Assembly (NCBI RefSeq): GCF_020524545.1
Contig: NZ_JAIVLG010000003.1
Location: 154,793-218,792, forward strand
Length of the DNA: 64,000 nucleotides
Origin: Microbacterium paraoxydans
GTDB lineage: Bacteria > Actinomycetota > Actinomycetes > Actinomycetales > Microbacteriaceae
Reading direction: 5' to 3'
Both the position numbers and the translations under genes were made by a program. The notes beneath the pieces were generated by a model, which ran no database searches, was not told the origin of the DNA, and worked only from the letters and a program-made list of their open reading frames with translations. This document shows, one piece after another, positions 43,931-53,141 of the stretch; the stretch's first letter is position 1, and every line of letters starts with the position of its first letter.

Positions 43931-44914
43931 ATGGACATCGAACTGAGTCTTCTGCGAGGGATCGAGAAGGAGAAGGCGATCCCCTTCGACGAACTCGTCG
44001 CGATCATCGAGCAGGCGATCCTGACCGCGTACTCCAAGCACGTCTCCGAGGACGGTGCGACCCCCGAGGGCGTCCGCGTCGACCTTGACCGCAAGACCGG
44101 GCATGTCGCCGTGCTCCAGGTCGTCCGGGACGAGGAAGGCGCCGTCATCGGCGAAGAAGACGCCACCCCTGACGACTTCGGACGCATCGCCGCCTTCGCC
44201 GCCAAGCAGGTCATCAGCCAGCGTCTGCGGGATATCGCCGACGACGTGGTGCTCGGTGATTTCAAGGACAAGGAAGGCGACATCGTCGCCGGTGTGGTTC
44301 AGCAGGGGCCGAACCCTCGTATGATCCACATCGATCTCGGTACCGTCGAAGCCATCCTGCCCCCCGAGGAGCAGGTGCCCGGCGAGGAGTACACGCATGG
44401 GTCGCGTCTGCGCGTCTACGTCACGAGCGTCGCCAAGGGACTCAAGGGGCCGCAGATCACGGTCTCGCGCACGCATCCCGGACTCGTGCGCAAGCTCTTC
44501 GCCCTCGAGGTACCGGAGATCGCGGCCGGCCTCGTCGAGATCGTCGCGCTCGCACGCGAGGCCGGACACCGCACCAAGATCGCGGTGAAGGCGAACGATC
44601 CCTCGATCAACGCCAAGGGCGCCTGCATCGGAGAGCTCGGTCGGCGAGTGCGCGCGGTCACCGAAGAGCTTGCGGGGGAGAAGATCGACATCGTCGACTA
44701 CGACGCCGATCTTCCCGTCTTCGTCGCGCATGCGCTCTCGCCCGCGAAGGTCACGAGCTCGTTCGTGCTCGACGCCGGGACCAAGGCGGTCCGCGCGCTG
44801 GTCCCCGACTATCAGTTGTCGCTCGCGATCGGCAAGGAGGGTCAGAACGCGCGCCTGGCCGCCAAGCTCACGGGGGCGAAGATCGACATCCAGCCGGACA
44901 GCATCCTCGACTGA
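43931..44914 (+). CDS. nusA: Transcription termination/antitermination factor NusA
   Basis: RNA polymerase-binding factor that modulates pausing and termination. 327 residues: N-terminal domain (MDIELSLLRGIEKEKAIPFDELVAIIEQAILTAY), S1 domain (GDIVAGVVQQGPNPRMIHIDLG), then KH1 (LRVYVTSVAKGLKGPQITVSRTHPGLVRKLF) and KH2 (ELGRRVRAVTEELAGEKIDIVDY; LAIGKEGQNARLAAKLTGAKIDI). The acidic repeats of E. coli NusA are absent, as usual in actinobacteria. AGAGAGG precedes the ATG. rimP, normally just upstream, is not here. Confidence 0.97.
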   Translation: MDIELSLLRGIEKEKAIPFDELVAIIEQAILTAYSKHVSEDGATPEGVRVDLDRKTGHVAVLQVVRDEEGAVIGEEDATPDDFGRIAAFAAKQVISQRLRDIADDVVLGDFKDKEGDIVAGVVQQGPNPRMIHIDLGTVEAILPPEEQVPGEEYTHGSRLRVYVTSVAKGLKGPQITVSRTHPGLVRKLFALEVPEIAAGLVEIVALAREAGHRTKIAVKANDPSINAKGACIGELGRRVRAVTEELAGEKIDIVDYDADLPVFVAHALSPAKVTSSFVLDAGTKAVRALVPDYQLSLAIGKEGQNARLAAKLTGAKIDIQPDSILD

Positions 44915-44976
44915 ACGGCTCCGGCATCCCGGCTCGCCCCGTTCGCGGGCGGGGCGGGGCGAAACGCAGGTGTAAG

Positions 44977-45231
44977 ATGGAACCCGTACGAACGTGCGTC
45001 GGTTGTCGCACGCGTGCTCCCCGCTCCACCCTGCTCAGGGTGGTGTCCCAGAATGACACCCTCATCGTCGATGAGAGTGCTGTCCTGCCGGGGCGAGGCG
45101 CGTGGGTCCATCCGACACGGGAATGCATGGATGCCGCTCTGCGACGCCGCGCATTCGGACGAGCACTGCGCGTATCCACTCAGCTGGACACGCGGACCTT
45201 CGAACAGCATCCACCAAGAAACAAAGGCTGA
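44977..45231 (+). CDS. ylxR: YlxR-family RNA-binding protein
   Basis: An 84-residue basic protein with the family signature VRTCVGCRTRAPRSTLLRVV and GRGAWVHPTRECMDAALRRRAF. YlxR (DUF448) proteins sit between nusA and infB in most Gram-positives; in some species they bind RNase P or nucleic acid. The position 62 nt after nusA and 94 nt before infB is canonical. Confidence 0.92.
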   Translation: MEPVRTCVGCRTRAPRSTLLRVVSQNDTLIVDESAVLPGRGAWVHPTRECMDAALRRRAFGRALRVSTQLDTRTFEQHPPRNKG

Positions 45232-45291
45232 ACAGCTATGGAAACAAAGTGAACGGCTCGAAATGAGACCCGTCCGCGACTAGTGGTCTGC

Positions 45292-45319
45292 CCTGTCTGG
45301 GTGGACCGACTCAGACAGG
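45292..45319 (+). promoter_or_regulatory. Hairpin covering part of the infB ribosome-binding site
   Basis: CCTGTCT (45292-45298) pairs with AGACAGG (45313-45319). The second arm includes the first bases of the AGGAG (45317-45321) that lies 4 nt before the infB GTG, so pairing would mask the ribosome site. Confidence 0.45.
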
Positions 45320-45325
45320 AGAATT

Positions 45326-48070
45326 GTGGCTGGTAAACCACGCGTACATGAGATCGCCGCCGAACTCGGCGTCGACAGCAAGGTCGCACTTGCAAAGCTC
45401 AAGGAACTCGGCGAGTTCGTGAAGAGCCCTTCTTCGACCATCGAGCCGCCGGTGGCGCGCAAGCTGCGCGCGGCGATCGAGGCCGACGGCTCGCTCAAGG
45501 CCGCGGCGGACACTGCTCCCGCCGCGAAACCGGCTGCGGCGAAGCCCGGTGCGGCGAAGCCCGGTGCCAAGCCGGCACCGACCCCGGGCCCCAAGCCCGG
45601 TCCCAAGCCTGCCCCGGAGGCTCCGGCCCCCGCGGCTCCCGCGCCCTCTGCCCCGGCGCCTGCGCCCGCGGCAGAAGCTCCGGCCGCAGCCGCTCCCGAG
45701 GCGGCGAAGCCCGCTGACGGCGGCGCACCGACTCCCGGGGCTCCGCGTCCCGGTAACAACCCGTTCTCCTCCGCGCAGGGGATGGGACAGCGCCCGGCCG
45801 GGCCCCGCCCGGGCAACAACCCCTTCGCGTCTGCTCAGGGTATGGGGCAGCGCCCGACACCCGGCAACATCCCGCGTCCGCAGGCTCCGCGCCCCGGCGC
45901 TCCCCGTCCCGGCGCTCCGCGTCCCGGCTCGCCGCGTCCCGGCGCCCCTCGTGGTGGTCAGGGCGGGCGTCCGGGTGCTCCGTTCCAGCAGCGCTCGGGT
46001 GGTCCCGGTCGTCCCGGTGGCGGCGGACCCGGCGGCGCCGGTGGTCCGGGTGCGCGTCCCGGCGGCGGTTTCGCCGGTCGTCCCGGTGGGGGCGGCGGTC
46101 GAGGCCGTGGTCCCGGTGGCGGTACCGCAGGTGCCTTCGGTAAGGGCGGCGGAAAGAGCAAGCAGCGCAAGTCGCGGCGGGCGAAGCGGCAAGAGTTCGA
46201 GATGCGGAGTGCTCCGGTCGTCGGTGGCGTCAACGTCACCCGCGGCAACGGAGAGACCATCCGCATGCGTCGCGGTGCGTCGATCGCGGACTTCGCCGAC
46301 AAGATCGAGACGCTGACCGGCTACACGGTCCAGCCGGGAACCCTCGTCACCATCCTCTTCAACCTCGGCGAGATGGCCACGGCCACCGAGTCGCTGGACG
46401 AGGCGACCTTCGAGGTGCTCGGCGAAGAACTGGGCTACAAGATCCAGATGGTCTCGCCCGAGGACGAGGACAAGGAGCTCCTCGAGGGCTTCGGCCTCGA
46501 CCTCGAGGCCGAGCTCGAGGCGGAGAGCGAGGACGACCTCGAGATCCGTCCGCCGGTCGTCACCGTCATGGGTCACGTCGACCACGGTAAGACGCGACTG
46601 CTCGACGCGATCCGTCAGACCAACGTCATCGAGGGCGAAGCCGGTGGCATCACCCAGCACATCGGTGCCTACCAGGTCTGGACCGAGCACGAGGGCATCG
46701 AGCGCGCCATCACCTTCATCGACACCCCGGGTCACGAGGCGTTCACGGCCATGCGTGCCCGCGGTGCGCAGGTCACCGACCTCGCGATCCTCGTGGTCGC
46801 AGCCGACGACGGCATCATGCCGCAGACGGTCGAGGCGCTGAACCATGCCCAGGCGGCGAACGTGCCGATCGTGGTCGCGGTGAACAAGGTCGACAAGCCT
46901 GACGCGAACCCCTCCAAGGTGCGTCAGCAGCTGACCGAGTACGGTCTGGTCGCCGAGGAGTTCGGTGGCGATGTCATGTTCGTCGACGTGTCCGCTCGTG
47001 CCGGTACCGGTATCCAGGAACTGCTGGACGCCGTGCTGCTCACCGCAGACGCAGGTCTCGACCTGACCGCCAACCCGAACAAGGCCGCTCGTGGTGTCGC
47101 CATCGAGGCCAAGCTCGACAAGGGCCGCGGTTCGGTCGCCACGGTGCTCATCCAGTCCGGAACGCTCCGGGTCGGCGACGCGATCGTCGCGGGCACGGCG
47201 TACGGCCGCGTGCGCGCCATGGCGGACGAGAACGGCGAGCAGGTCCTCGAGGCCTACCCGTCGCGTCCGGTGCAGGTGCAGGGTCTGAACTCCGTTCCGC
47301 GTGCCGGAGACGTCTTCATCGTGACCGAGGAAGACCGCATGGCTCGCCAGATCGCTGAGAAGCGTGAAGCGGTCGAGCGCAACGCCCAGCTGGCCAAGGC
47401 CCGCAAGCGCATCTCGCTCGAGGACTTCACCCGTGCTCTCGAAGAGGGCAAGGTCGAGTCGCTCAACCTCATCATCAAGGGTGACGTCTCCGGTGCCGTC
47501 GAGGCGCTGGAGGAGTCGTTGCTCAAGATCGAGGTCGACGACTCGGTGCAGCTGCGCATCATCCACCGCGGTGTCGGTGCGATCACCGAATCCGACGTGA
47601 ACCTGGCGACGATCGACAACGCGATCATCGTGGGCTTCAACGTCCGCCCCGACACGAAGGCGCGCGAGCGTGCCTCCCGTGAGGGCGTGGACATCCGCTT
47701 CTACTCCGTCATCTACAACGCGATCGACGAGATCGAGAGCTCGCTCAAGGGCATGCTCAAGCCGGAGTACGAAGAGGTCCAGTCGGGTGTGGCCGAGATC
47801 CGCGAGGTGTTCCGCTCCTCGAAGTTCGGAAACATCGCCGGTGTCATCGTGCGATCGGGAACGATCACGCGCAACGCCAAGGCTCGCGTCATCCGCGATG
47901 GCGTCGTGGTCGCCGATGGTCTCGCCATCGAGTCGCTGCGCCGGTTCAAGGACGACGTCACCGAAGTCCGTACGGACTACGAGGCCGGTATCGGTCTCGG
48001 GAAGTACAACGACATCCAGATCGGTGATGAGATCGAGACGACCGAGCTCGTCGAGAAGCCTCGCGGCTGA
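45326..48070 (+). CDS. infB: Translation initiation factor IF-2
   Basis: GTPase that places fMet-tRNA on the 30S subunit and promotes subunit joining; 914 residues. An IF2_N domain ([30 protein letters not shown]) is followed by a long Ala/Pro then Gly/Arg/Pro low-complexity linker (about residues 60-280) and a second IF2_N-like helix bundle. The G domain has GHVDHGKT near 416-423, DTPGHEAF and NKVDK. Domains II, III and IV complete the C-terminus. GTG start with AGGAG. The third member of nusA-ylxR-infB. Confidence 0.98.
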   Translation: MAGKPRVHEIAAELGVDSKVALAKLKELGEFVKSPSSTIEPPVARKLRAAIEADGSLKAAADTAPAAKPAAAKPGAAKPGAKPAPTPGPKPGPKPAPEAPAPAAPAPSAPAPAPAAEAPAAAAPEAAKPADGGAPTPGAPRPGNNPFSSAQGMGQRPAGPRPGNNPFASAQGMGQRPTPGNIPRPQAPRPGAPRPGAPRPGSPRPGAPRGGQGGRPGAPFQQRSGGPGRPGGGGPGGAGGPGARPGGGFAGRPGGGGGRGRGPGGGTAGAFGKGGGKSKQRKSRRAKRQEFEMRSAPVVGGVNVTRGNGETIRMRRGASIADFADKIETLTGYTVQPGTLVTILFNLGEMATATESLDEATFEVLGEELGYKIQMVSPEDEDKELLEGFGLDLEAELEAESEDDLEIRPPVVTVMGHVDHGKTRLLDAIRQTNVIEGEAGGITQHIGAYQVWTEHEGIERAITFIDTPGHEAFTAMRARGAQVTDLAILVVAADDGIMPQTVEALNHAQAANVPIVVAVNKVDKPDANPSKVRQQLTEYGLVAEEFGGDVMFVDVSARAGTGIQELLDAVLLTADAGLDLTANPNKAARGVAIEAKLDKGRGSVATVLIQSGTLRVGDAIVAGTAYGRVRAMADENGEQVLEAYPSRPVQVQGLNSVPRAGDVFIVTEEDRMARQIAEKREAVERNAQLAKARKRISLEDFTRALEEGKVESLNLIIKGDVSGAVEALEESLLKIEVDDSVQLRIIHRGVGAITESDVNLATIDNAIIVGFNVRPDTKARERASREGVDIRFYSVIYNAIDEIESSLKGMLKPEYEEVQSGVAEIREVFRSSKFGNIAGVIVRSGTITRNAKARVIRDGVVVADGLAIESLRRFKDDVTEVRTDYEAGIGLGKYNDIQIGDEIETTELVEKPRG

Positions 48071-48089
48071 TCGATTCGAACAACCTCTC

Positions 48090-48137
48090 GGGCGTCCTTC
48101 GCCCCGCTCCTCTCGGGGTGCGGAGCGGAGGGCGCCC
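48090..48137 (+). terminator. Long imperfect hairpin between infB and rbfA
   Basis: Arms 48090-48110 and 48117-48137 pair over about 21 positions with three or four mismatches or wobbles; loop TCTCGG. It starts 19 nt after the infB stop, so some transcripts may stop before rbfA. Confidence 0.6.
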
Positions 48138-48163
48138 TGAGGTTTCCGGACAGGGAGAGAACA

Positions 48164-48589
48164 ATGGCAGGCGAACGACAGGCTCGGCTCGCGGACCGCA
48201 TCCGCGTGATCCTGGCTGAACGATTGGAGAAGGGGTTGCGTGACCCGCGCCTCGGCTTCGTCACGATCACCGACGTCCGTGTGAGCGGAGACCTCCAGCA
48301 CGCGTCGGTCTTCTACACGGTGCTGGGCACGGAGGAGGAGCGCATCTCCAGCGGTGCCGCACTCACGTCGGCTACCGGAATGCTGCGCAGCGAGGTCGGC
48401 CGGCAGCTCAGCACGAGGCTCGTGCCGACGCTCGAGTTCATCCCTGATGCGCTTCCGGAGAATGCGGATCACATCGGCGCCCTGCTCCGCGAAGCACAGC
48501 AGCGGGATGCGGACGTCGCGAAGCTCGCCTCCTCGGCGTCGCATGCCGGTGACGCCGACCCGTACCGCACGGACGACGACGCGGAGTGA
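48164..48589 (+). CDS. rbfA: 30S ribosome-binding factor A
   Basis: Small KH-fold protein (141 residues) needed for 16S rRNA 5' maturation and cold adaptation. DRIRVILAERLEKGLRDPRLGFVTITDVRVSGDLQHASVFYTVLG and VPTLEFIPDALPENADHI are typical. An acidic tail (DADPYRTDDDAE) extends the C-terminus. GGGAGAG precedes the ATG. Confidence 0.95.
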   Translation: MAGERQARLADRIRVILAERLEKGLRDPRLGFVTITDVRVSGDLQHASVFYTVLGTEEERISSGAALTSATGMLRSEVGRQLSTRLVPTLEFIPDALPENADHIGALLREAQQRDADVAKLASSASHAGDADPYRTDDDAE

Positions 48590-48649
48590 TCGCCTTTTGA
48601 TACCCTCGGCTTCGCGGGACCGCATCCCGCGAAGCTGGGGGGCTGGATC

Positions 48650-50827
48650 GTGGGTCGGAGTATGGCGCGGGGGCGATTCGTCGCGCCGGCGGTGGTGGGG
48701 CTCGTCCTCGAGGAGCTGCTCGAGCGGGACCTCGCGTGCGCGCCGCACGTGCTCGCCGGTCTCGTCGTCGATCTCGACGCGCATGCCCCCACGGTCCGGG
48801 AGGTCGTCGAGAGGCTGACGCCCGAGCAGCGACACGGTCAGCGGCCACTGCCATCGCCGCTCCCGTTCGTCCCGTCGATCGCTCGAAGATTCGACACCGC
48901 GGAATTCGATTCGCGCGATCGTCAGCTGCTGCTCGCGCTCTCGGTGTGTCTGGACGATGATCTCGAACCTCTGCTCGCGTTCGATGGGAGATCTGCGTCA
49001 GAGCTCGCGGTCGCTGCGGTGGGCGACCGTCTGCGTATGCATGCCGGTCGCGTGCGTTTCGTCGACGCCCGCCTCTCGATCTGGATCAGAGCCACATCCT
49101 CGGCGTCGGCCACCGCGCTCGTCCACGAGCGGTTGAGCGCCGTCTTCCGGGCGCGCGGCGATCACATGCGCGCTGACTGGCACCATGCGCGGGCGTCCCT
49201 CGAAAGCGACCCCGCGGCTGCGTCGGAGCTCATCGACATCGCCAGACAGCTCAATGCGGCGGGCTTCCCCGAGCGCGCGTTGCTGCTCGCGCGGGAGGCA
49301 TCGGACCACACCACCGGCAGTGACCGGGACGACGCACGGATGATCGCAGGAGTGTCGTCGCTCGCCGCCGGATTCGCCTTCGAGGCTTCGGACTGGTTGA
49401 ACGCGTTCTACGCGCAGGCGTCCTCGCATCGGAGGCCCAGAGCCCTCGCCGCACTTCTCGCATCCCAGACGCTCGCGCAGGGCGCCGTACCCGAGATCGA
49501 CCCGAGTTCGCTGCGTCCGGGGTCGGATGACCCGGAGGAGTGGCGTCACTGGACGCGCGCGAGTGCTCTCGCTGCGGTGATGTGCGCCGAGCGAGGCGAT
49601 CGACGGGGGATGCGGGTCTGGCTCGATGCGCTCCGGGAAGGAGCGGCTCGCGTCGGTGCGGAGAGTGAACTGCGGGATCCGGTGACCGCGCTCAGCTGGC
49701 TCATCGCCGGAGAGCGCGACGTCGACGACGTCGTGGGATCAGGTCCGGTGAGCGGCGGACTGCTGAGCGCACTGCACGCGGCACTGCACGGCGACATCGA
49801 TCGGGCACGCCGAGTCCTCGCGAAAGACGACTCGGCGATCGGGCGCGCATCAGACCCGCTGGTGCCCGGCTACGAGCGGAGCCCGATCATCCAGGCGTAC
49901 CGCCGGATCATCGACGTCCTGCTGCTCGTGTGGCGAGGAGACATCGGTCTTGCGCGGGAGCGACTCATCCACGCCGCGCTCGTGTTGCCGATCGCTCTGC
50001 CGTTCGCGGGACTGGGCGTGGTCCTCGCGCGTCGACTCGATCTCGCCGTGCTCGGTGAACTCGGTCCCTTCTCGCTTTCGCTCACGGCCGCCCTGCCCAA
50101 CGGGGCGCGGATCGATGTGCTCGTCGACCGGGGGATACAGTCGCTTCTCGCCGGTTCCTTCGACGACGCCGCCACCGCGGTGCGCCTCTGGGCCGAGCTC
50201 GGGTCTCCGCGAACGACCATGTCGGTGCCGGCGCTCGATGAACTCGCTCTCACGGTCGAAGCGCGCCCGATGACGGTCGGTTCGATCGAGCCGCCGGAGA
50301 TCGCCCTCGCGCAGAGTCTGCGCGTGCGCATCGCCACGGCCGGTGACGCCCGGTGGCGTTCCGAGCGTGATGCCGTCGCGGAAGCGGCACGCACGCTCAC
50401 CTCTCCGTTCACGCGAGCCAGAGTGGAGACCATGCTGGGGACCCAGCACGCGATCCACGATGATCATGCCGCAGCCAGGGTCCACCTCCACCATGCGGAG
50501 CGTCTTTTCGAGCTTTCGGGCGCGACCGCATGGGCGCGATCCATCCGCGACCGCATCGACCGCCTCGACGCCAGGGAAGGGAGTCTCGTCCCGGCGGCCG
50601 ATCCGCTCGCCGCGTGCCGCGCCGCGTGGTCGCTCGCACTCACGGCGCGGGAACTCGAGGTGGCGATGCTCGCCGTCGGCGGAGCTCCGAACAGGGATAT
50701 CGCGGAGATGCTGAACGTGTCGGTCCGCACGGTCGAAGTGCACCTCGGGCGCATCTTCACGAAGTTCGACGTCCGCAGCCGCGTCGAACTCACGGTGCTC
50801 GCACACCGCACCGATCATCACCTCTGA
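48650..50827 (+). CDS. LuxR-type regulator, LAL-like but lacking the ATPase domain
   Basis: A 725-residue protein ending in a LuxR/FixJ-type helix-turn-helix (LTARELEVAMLAVGGAPNRDIAEMLNVSVRTVEVHLGRIFTKF, about 658-710). Before it lies a long helical-repeat region. The N-terminus (VREVVERLTPEQRHGQRPLPSPLPFVPSIARRF, then LSARLS-type HERLSAVFRARGDHMRADWHHARAS) resembles the segment that follows the STAND ATPase in large LAL regulators. No Walker A or B is present, so the protein seems to begin where the ATPase would end. GTG 48650 has GGGGGG 7 nt upstream; ATG 48662 is an alternative. Target genes unknown. Confidence 0.8.
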   Translation: MGRSMARGRFVAPAVVGLVLEELLERDLACAPHVLAGLVVDLDAHAPTVREVVERLTPEQRHGQRPLPSPLPFVPSIARRFDTAEFDSRDRQLLLALSVCLDDDLEPLLAFDGRSASELAVAAVGDRLRMHAGRVRFVDARLSIWIRATSSASATALVHERLSAVFRARGDHMRADWHHARASLESDPAAASELIDIARQLNAAGFPERALLLAREASDHTTGSDRDDARMIAGVSSLAAGFAFEASDWLNAFYAQASSHRRPRALAALLASQTLAQGAVPEIDPSSLRPGSDDPEEWRHWTRASALAAVMCAERGDRRGMRVWLDALREGAARVGAESELRDPVTALSWLIAGERDVDDVVGSGPVSGGLLSALHAALHGDIDRARRVLAKDDSAIGRASDPLVPGYERSPIIQAYRRIIDVLLLVWRGDIGLARERLIHAALVLPIALPFAGLGVVLARRLDLAVLGELGPFSLSLTAALPNGARIDVLVDRGIQSLLAGSFDDAATAVRLWAELGSPRTTMSVPALDELALTVEARPMTVGSIEPPEIALAQSLRVRIATAGDARWRSERDAVAEAARTLTSPFTRARVETMLGTQHAIHDDHAAARVHLHHAERLFELSGATAWARSIRDRIDRLDAREGSLVPAADPLAACRAAWSLALTARELEVAMLAVGGAPNRDIAEMLNVSVRTVEVHLGRIFTKFDVRSRVELTVLAHRTDHHL

Positions 50828-50833
50828 GGATGG

Positions 50834-51730
50834 TCACCGAGGCAGTGACAGGGCTTCTCCATCGGCCTCGGCGAGTCCGTCCGCGATGAGCGAGTCGATC
50901 GCACGGTCGCGCTGAGCGGAATCAGGCCAGTCGGGCAGGACGGCGATGAGGGGAACCGCGTCGGGGGCGGCCTGCCGCAGAAGGCGCAACGCGAGGCCAC
51001 GGGCCTGGCGGTCCGATCCCTCATAGGAAGCCTGGCGTCGACGGTCGTCCCCGGTGTCGGGGCGGCCCGCGACGAGCCAGGCGCAGGAACCGGAGAGAGG
51101 ACACTGCTCGCAGCGCGGAGTTCGAGCAGTGCAGACCGTGGCGCCCAGTTCCATCACCGCGGCGTTGAAGACCACGGACTCGGGCACTGAAGCCGGGAGC
51201 AGCGAGTCCATCAGAGTGAGGTCTCGGCGCGAGGGCGGAGCGGGGTTGGCGCGGCCCTCGACGGCCCTGGCCAGCACCCGCCGCGTGTTCGTGTCGACGA
51301 CCGGATGCCGGTCCCCGTAGGAGAAGACCGCGACGGCCCTGGCCGTGTAGTCGCCGATACCGGAGAGAGCGAGGAGCGCGTCGACGTCGCGCGGGACGAT
51401 GCCGTCGTGCCGCTCTGTGATCTCGATCGCGGCGCGGTGCAGCCAGAGAGCACGCCGAGGGTAGCCCAGATTAGCCCACTGCTTCACCACCTCCGCCGTC
51501 GTCGCCGCGGCCATCGTCTCCGGTCTCGGCCATCGTGCCAGCCATGCCTCCAGATGGGGGATGACCCGCGAGACGGGGGTCTGCTGCAGCATGAACTCGC
51601 TGACGAGGACACCCCACGCGCCGAACTCGTCATGAAACGCGGACCGGCGCCACGGGAGGTCGCGCGCCGTCGCCCGATACCACTCCGGCAGACGCGCGAC
51701 GACGTCGGGTGGGGCCTGCGATACGCGCAT
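50834..51730 (-). CDS. mutY: A/G-specific adenine glycosylase
   Basis: Base-excision enzyme that removes adenine opposite 8-oxoguanine. LPWR at 25-28, catalytic Glu45 in VSEFMLQQTPVSRV, helix-hairpin-helix LSGIGDYTARA near 122, catalytic Asp146 in VDTNTRRVLAR, and the [4Fe-4S] cysteines C200, C207, C210 and C216. 298 residues, so the C-terminal NUDIX-like 8-oxoG-recognition domain is shortened. Leaderless start, divergent from truB with 96 nt between start codons. Confidence 0.95.
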   Translation of the reverse strand: MRVSQAPPDVVARLPEWYRATARDLPWRRSAFHDEFGAWGVLVSEFMLQQTPVSRVIPHLEAWLARWPRPETMAAATTAEVVKQWANLGYPRRALWLHRAAIEITERHDGIVPRDVDALLALSGIGDYTARAVAVFSYGDRHPVVDTNTRRVLARAVEGRANPAPPSRRDLTLMDSLLPASVPESVVFNAAVMELGATVCTARTPRCEQCPLSGSCAWLVAGRPDTGDDRRRQASYEGSDRQARGLALRLLRQAAPDAVPLIAVLPDWPDSAQRDRAIDSLIADGLAEADGEALSLPR

Positions 51731-51736
51731 TCCTTC

Positions 51737-51742
51737 AGCCTA
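51737..51742 (-). promoter_or_regulatory. -10 element (TAGGCT), leaderless start of mutY
   Basis: Six bases (GAAGGA) separate it from the ATG at 51730. Confidence 0.5.
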
Positions 51743-51814
51743 CGGGAGCCCGAGGTCGCGCCCCCGACGGTGCCACCCGTGCTCTCCCGGATCGGCTGAT
51801 CATCGCGCCGTCGG

Positions 51815-51820
51815 TAGGCT
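51815..51820 (+). promoter_or_regulatory. -10 element (TAGGCT), leaderless start of truB
   Basis: Six G residues separate it from the ATG at 51827. Confidence 0.5.
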
Positions 51821-51826
51821 GGGGGG

Positions 51827-52720
51827 ATGGTCCCGCCCGGCATCCTTCTCGTCGACAAGCCCTCAGGGCTGACCAGCCACGACGTCGTCGCGCGCACGCG
51901 GCGTGCGTTCGGGACGAGGAAGGTCGGTCACGCCGGAACGCTCGACCCGATGGCGACCGGGCTTCTGGTCATCGGCCTCGAGGGAGCGACCAGGCTCCTC
52001 ACCTACATCGTCGGCGCGGACAAGACCTACACGGCGACGATCCGCCTCGGCCAGACCACCGGAACCGATGACGCTGAGGGCGAGATCCTCGCGACCGCTG
52101 CTTCGGACGCGTTGGCCGCGGTGACGGACGATGCTGTCGCGGCGGGGATAGCGGCCCTCACCGGGCAGCTCTCGCAGGTGCCCAGCTCCGTCTCCGCCAT
52201 CAAAGTCGACGGTCGTCGTGCCTACGACCGTGTCCGTGCCGGGGAAGAAGTCGTCTTGGCCGCCCGAGATGTCGTCGTCTCCCGCTTCGACCGCGTCGAG
52301 AGCCGTCGGAGCGACGGCGCGATCGATCTGGACGTGATCGTCGACTGCTCGTCCGGCACGTACATCCGCTCGCTCGCTCGCGACCTGGGTGAAGCCCTCG
52401 GCGTCGGCGGCCACCTCACCGCGCTGCGACGCACGCGGGTCGGCCCGTTCGATGTGAGCGACGCGGTCGACGTCGACGCGCTCGAAGGGGCTCCCACGCT
52501 CACGGCCGCTCAGGCTGCCCGGCGCATCCTCCCGACCCTGGATATGGGAGTCGACGAAGCGCGGGACCTGCGGCACGGCAAACGTCTCATCGGCCAAGCC
52601 GCGCGCCTGGACGGCCCGATCGCAGCAGCCATCGACGAAGCGGGCGTCCTCGTGGGCATCGTCGAGAAGCGCGGAGCGGATCTGAAGAGCGCGATGAACA
52701 TGCCGGAGGCCGTGCGATGA
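51827..52720 (+). CDS. truB: tRNA pseudouridine(55) synthase
   Basis: Isomerises U55 in the T-loop of tRNAs. 297 residues; catalytic Asp40 in VGHAGTLDPMATGLLVIGLEGATRL, then KTYTATIRLGQTTGTDDAEGE, PSSVSAIKVDGRRAYDRVRAGEEV, CSSGTYIRSLARDLGEALG. C-terminal PUA-like segment is short, as in actinobacterial TruB. Its stop overlaps the next gene by 4 nt. Confidence 0.96.
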   Translation: MVPPGILLVDKPSGLTSHDVVARTRRAFGTRKVGHAGTLDPMATGLLVIGLEGATRLLTYIVGADKTYTATIRLGQTTGTDDAEGEILATAASDALAAVTDDAVAAGIAALTGQLSQVPSSVSAIKVDGRRAYDRVRAGEEVVLAARDVVVSRFDRVESRRSDGAIDLDVIVDCSSGTYIRSLARDLGEALGVGGHLTALRRTRVGPFDVSDAVDVDALEGAPTLTAAQAARRILPTLDMGVDEARDLRHGKRLIGQAARLDGPIAAAIDEAGVLVGIVEKRGADLKSAMNMPEAVR

Positions 52721-53085
52721 TCCTGTGGTTCACGATCGCCCAGGTCGTAGTGGCCGTCGCGGCGGGTGTCTTCTGCGTCGTCGCCGGGCTCATCGGGCGC
52801 AGGCCGAGTGACTTCAGCGTCGGCGCACTCGCTCTCGTGGAGCTCCTCCTGGTAGTCCAGGTCATCGTGGCGATCGTCGCACCACTCGCGGGCAACCCGC
52901 CAACGGGCGACCTTCTCGAGTACTGGGTCTACCTGGTGTCGGCCGCACTGCTCCCCGTCGGCGCCGTGCTGTGGGCGCTCATGGAGCGCAGCCGGTGGAG
53001 CACCGTGATCCTCGGTGTCGCGGCCTTCGCGATCGCGATCATGCTGTGGCGCATGCAGGTCATCTGGTCCGTCCAGATCGCGTGA
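52717..53085 (+). CDS. Four-TM hypothetical membrane protein
   Basis: A 122-residue protein with four hydrophobic helices (FTIAQVVVAVAAGVFCVVAGLIG; ALALVELLLVVQVIVAIVAPLAG; LVSAALLPVGAVLWALME; VILGVAAFAIAIMLWRMQVIW). The ATG overlaps the truB stop. With the next gene it forms a conserved-looking truB-membrane-membrane-ribF run, but no function is evident. Confidence 0.75.
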   Translation: MILWFTIAQVVVAVAAGVFCVVAGLIGRRPSDFSVGALALVELLLVVQVIVAIVAPLAGNPPTGDLLEYWVYLVSAALLPVGAVLWALMERSRWSTVILGVAAFAIAIMLWRMQVIWSVQIA

Positions 53086-53125
53086 GGTGAGGCGTCGGGG
53101 AGACTCCCGCCGTCTCCCGCGGCTC

Positions 53126-53131
53126 TAGGAT
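53126..53131 (+). promoter_or_regulatory. -10 element (TAGGAT) upstream of the second membrane gene and ribF
   Basis: Initiation near 53138 would exclude the ATG at 53130, which overlaps the hexamer, and favour the ATG at 53142 with a leader of about 4 nt. Confidence 0.4.
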
Positions 53132-53141
53132 GGAATGCGCT

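Noticed and set aside
43802..44731. N-terminal extension of the amine oxidase frame by about 310 residues
   Set aside because: It is antisense to nusA and has no homology-like character; the oxidase starts naturally at its FAD-binding motif with a good ribosome site.
44971..44978. TGTAAGAT as extended -10 for ylxR
   Set aside because: It overlaps the ylxR ATG itself; a transcript from it would begin inside the gene.
45311..48835. 1174-residue open frame antisense to infB and rbfA
   Set aside because: High-GC coding sequence leaves long open antisense frames. The translation is Arg/Asp/Leu-rich low complexity without domains, while infB on the other strand is unmistakable.
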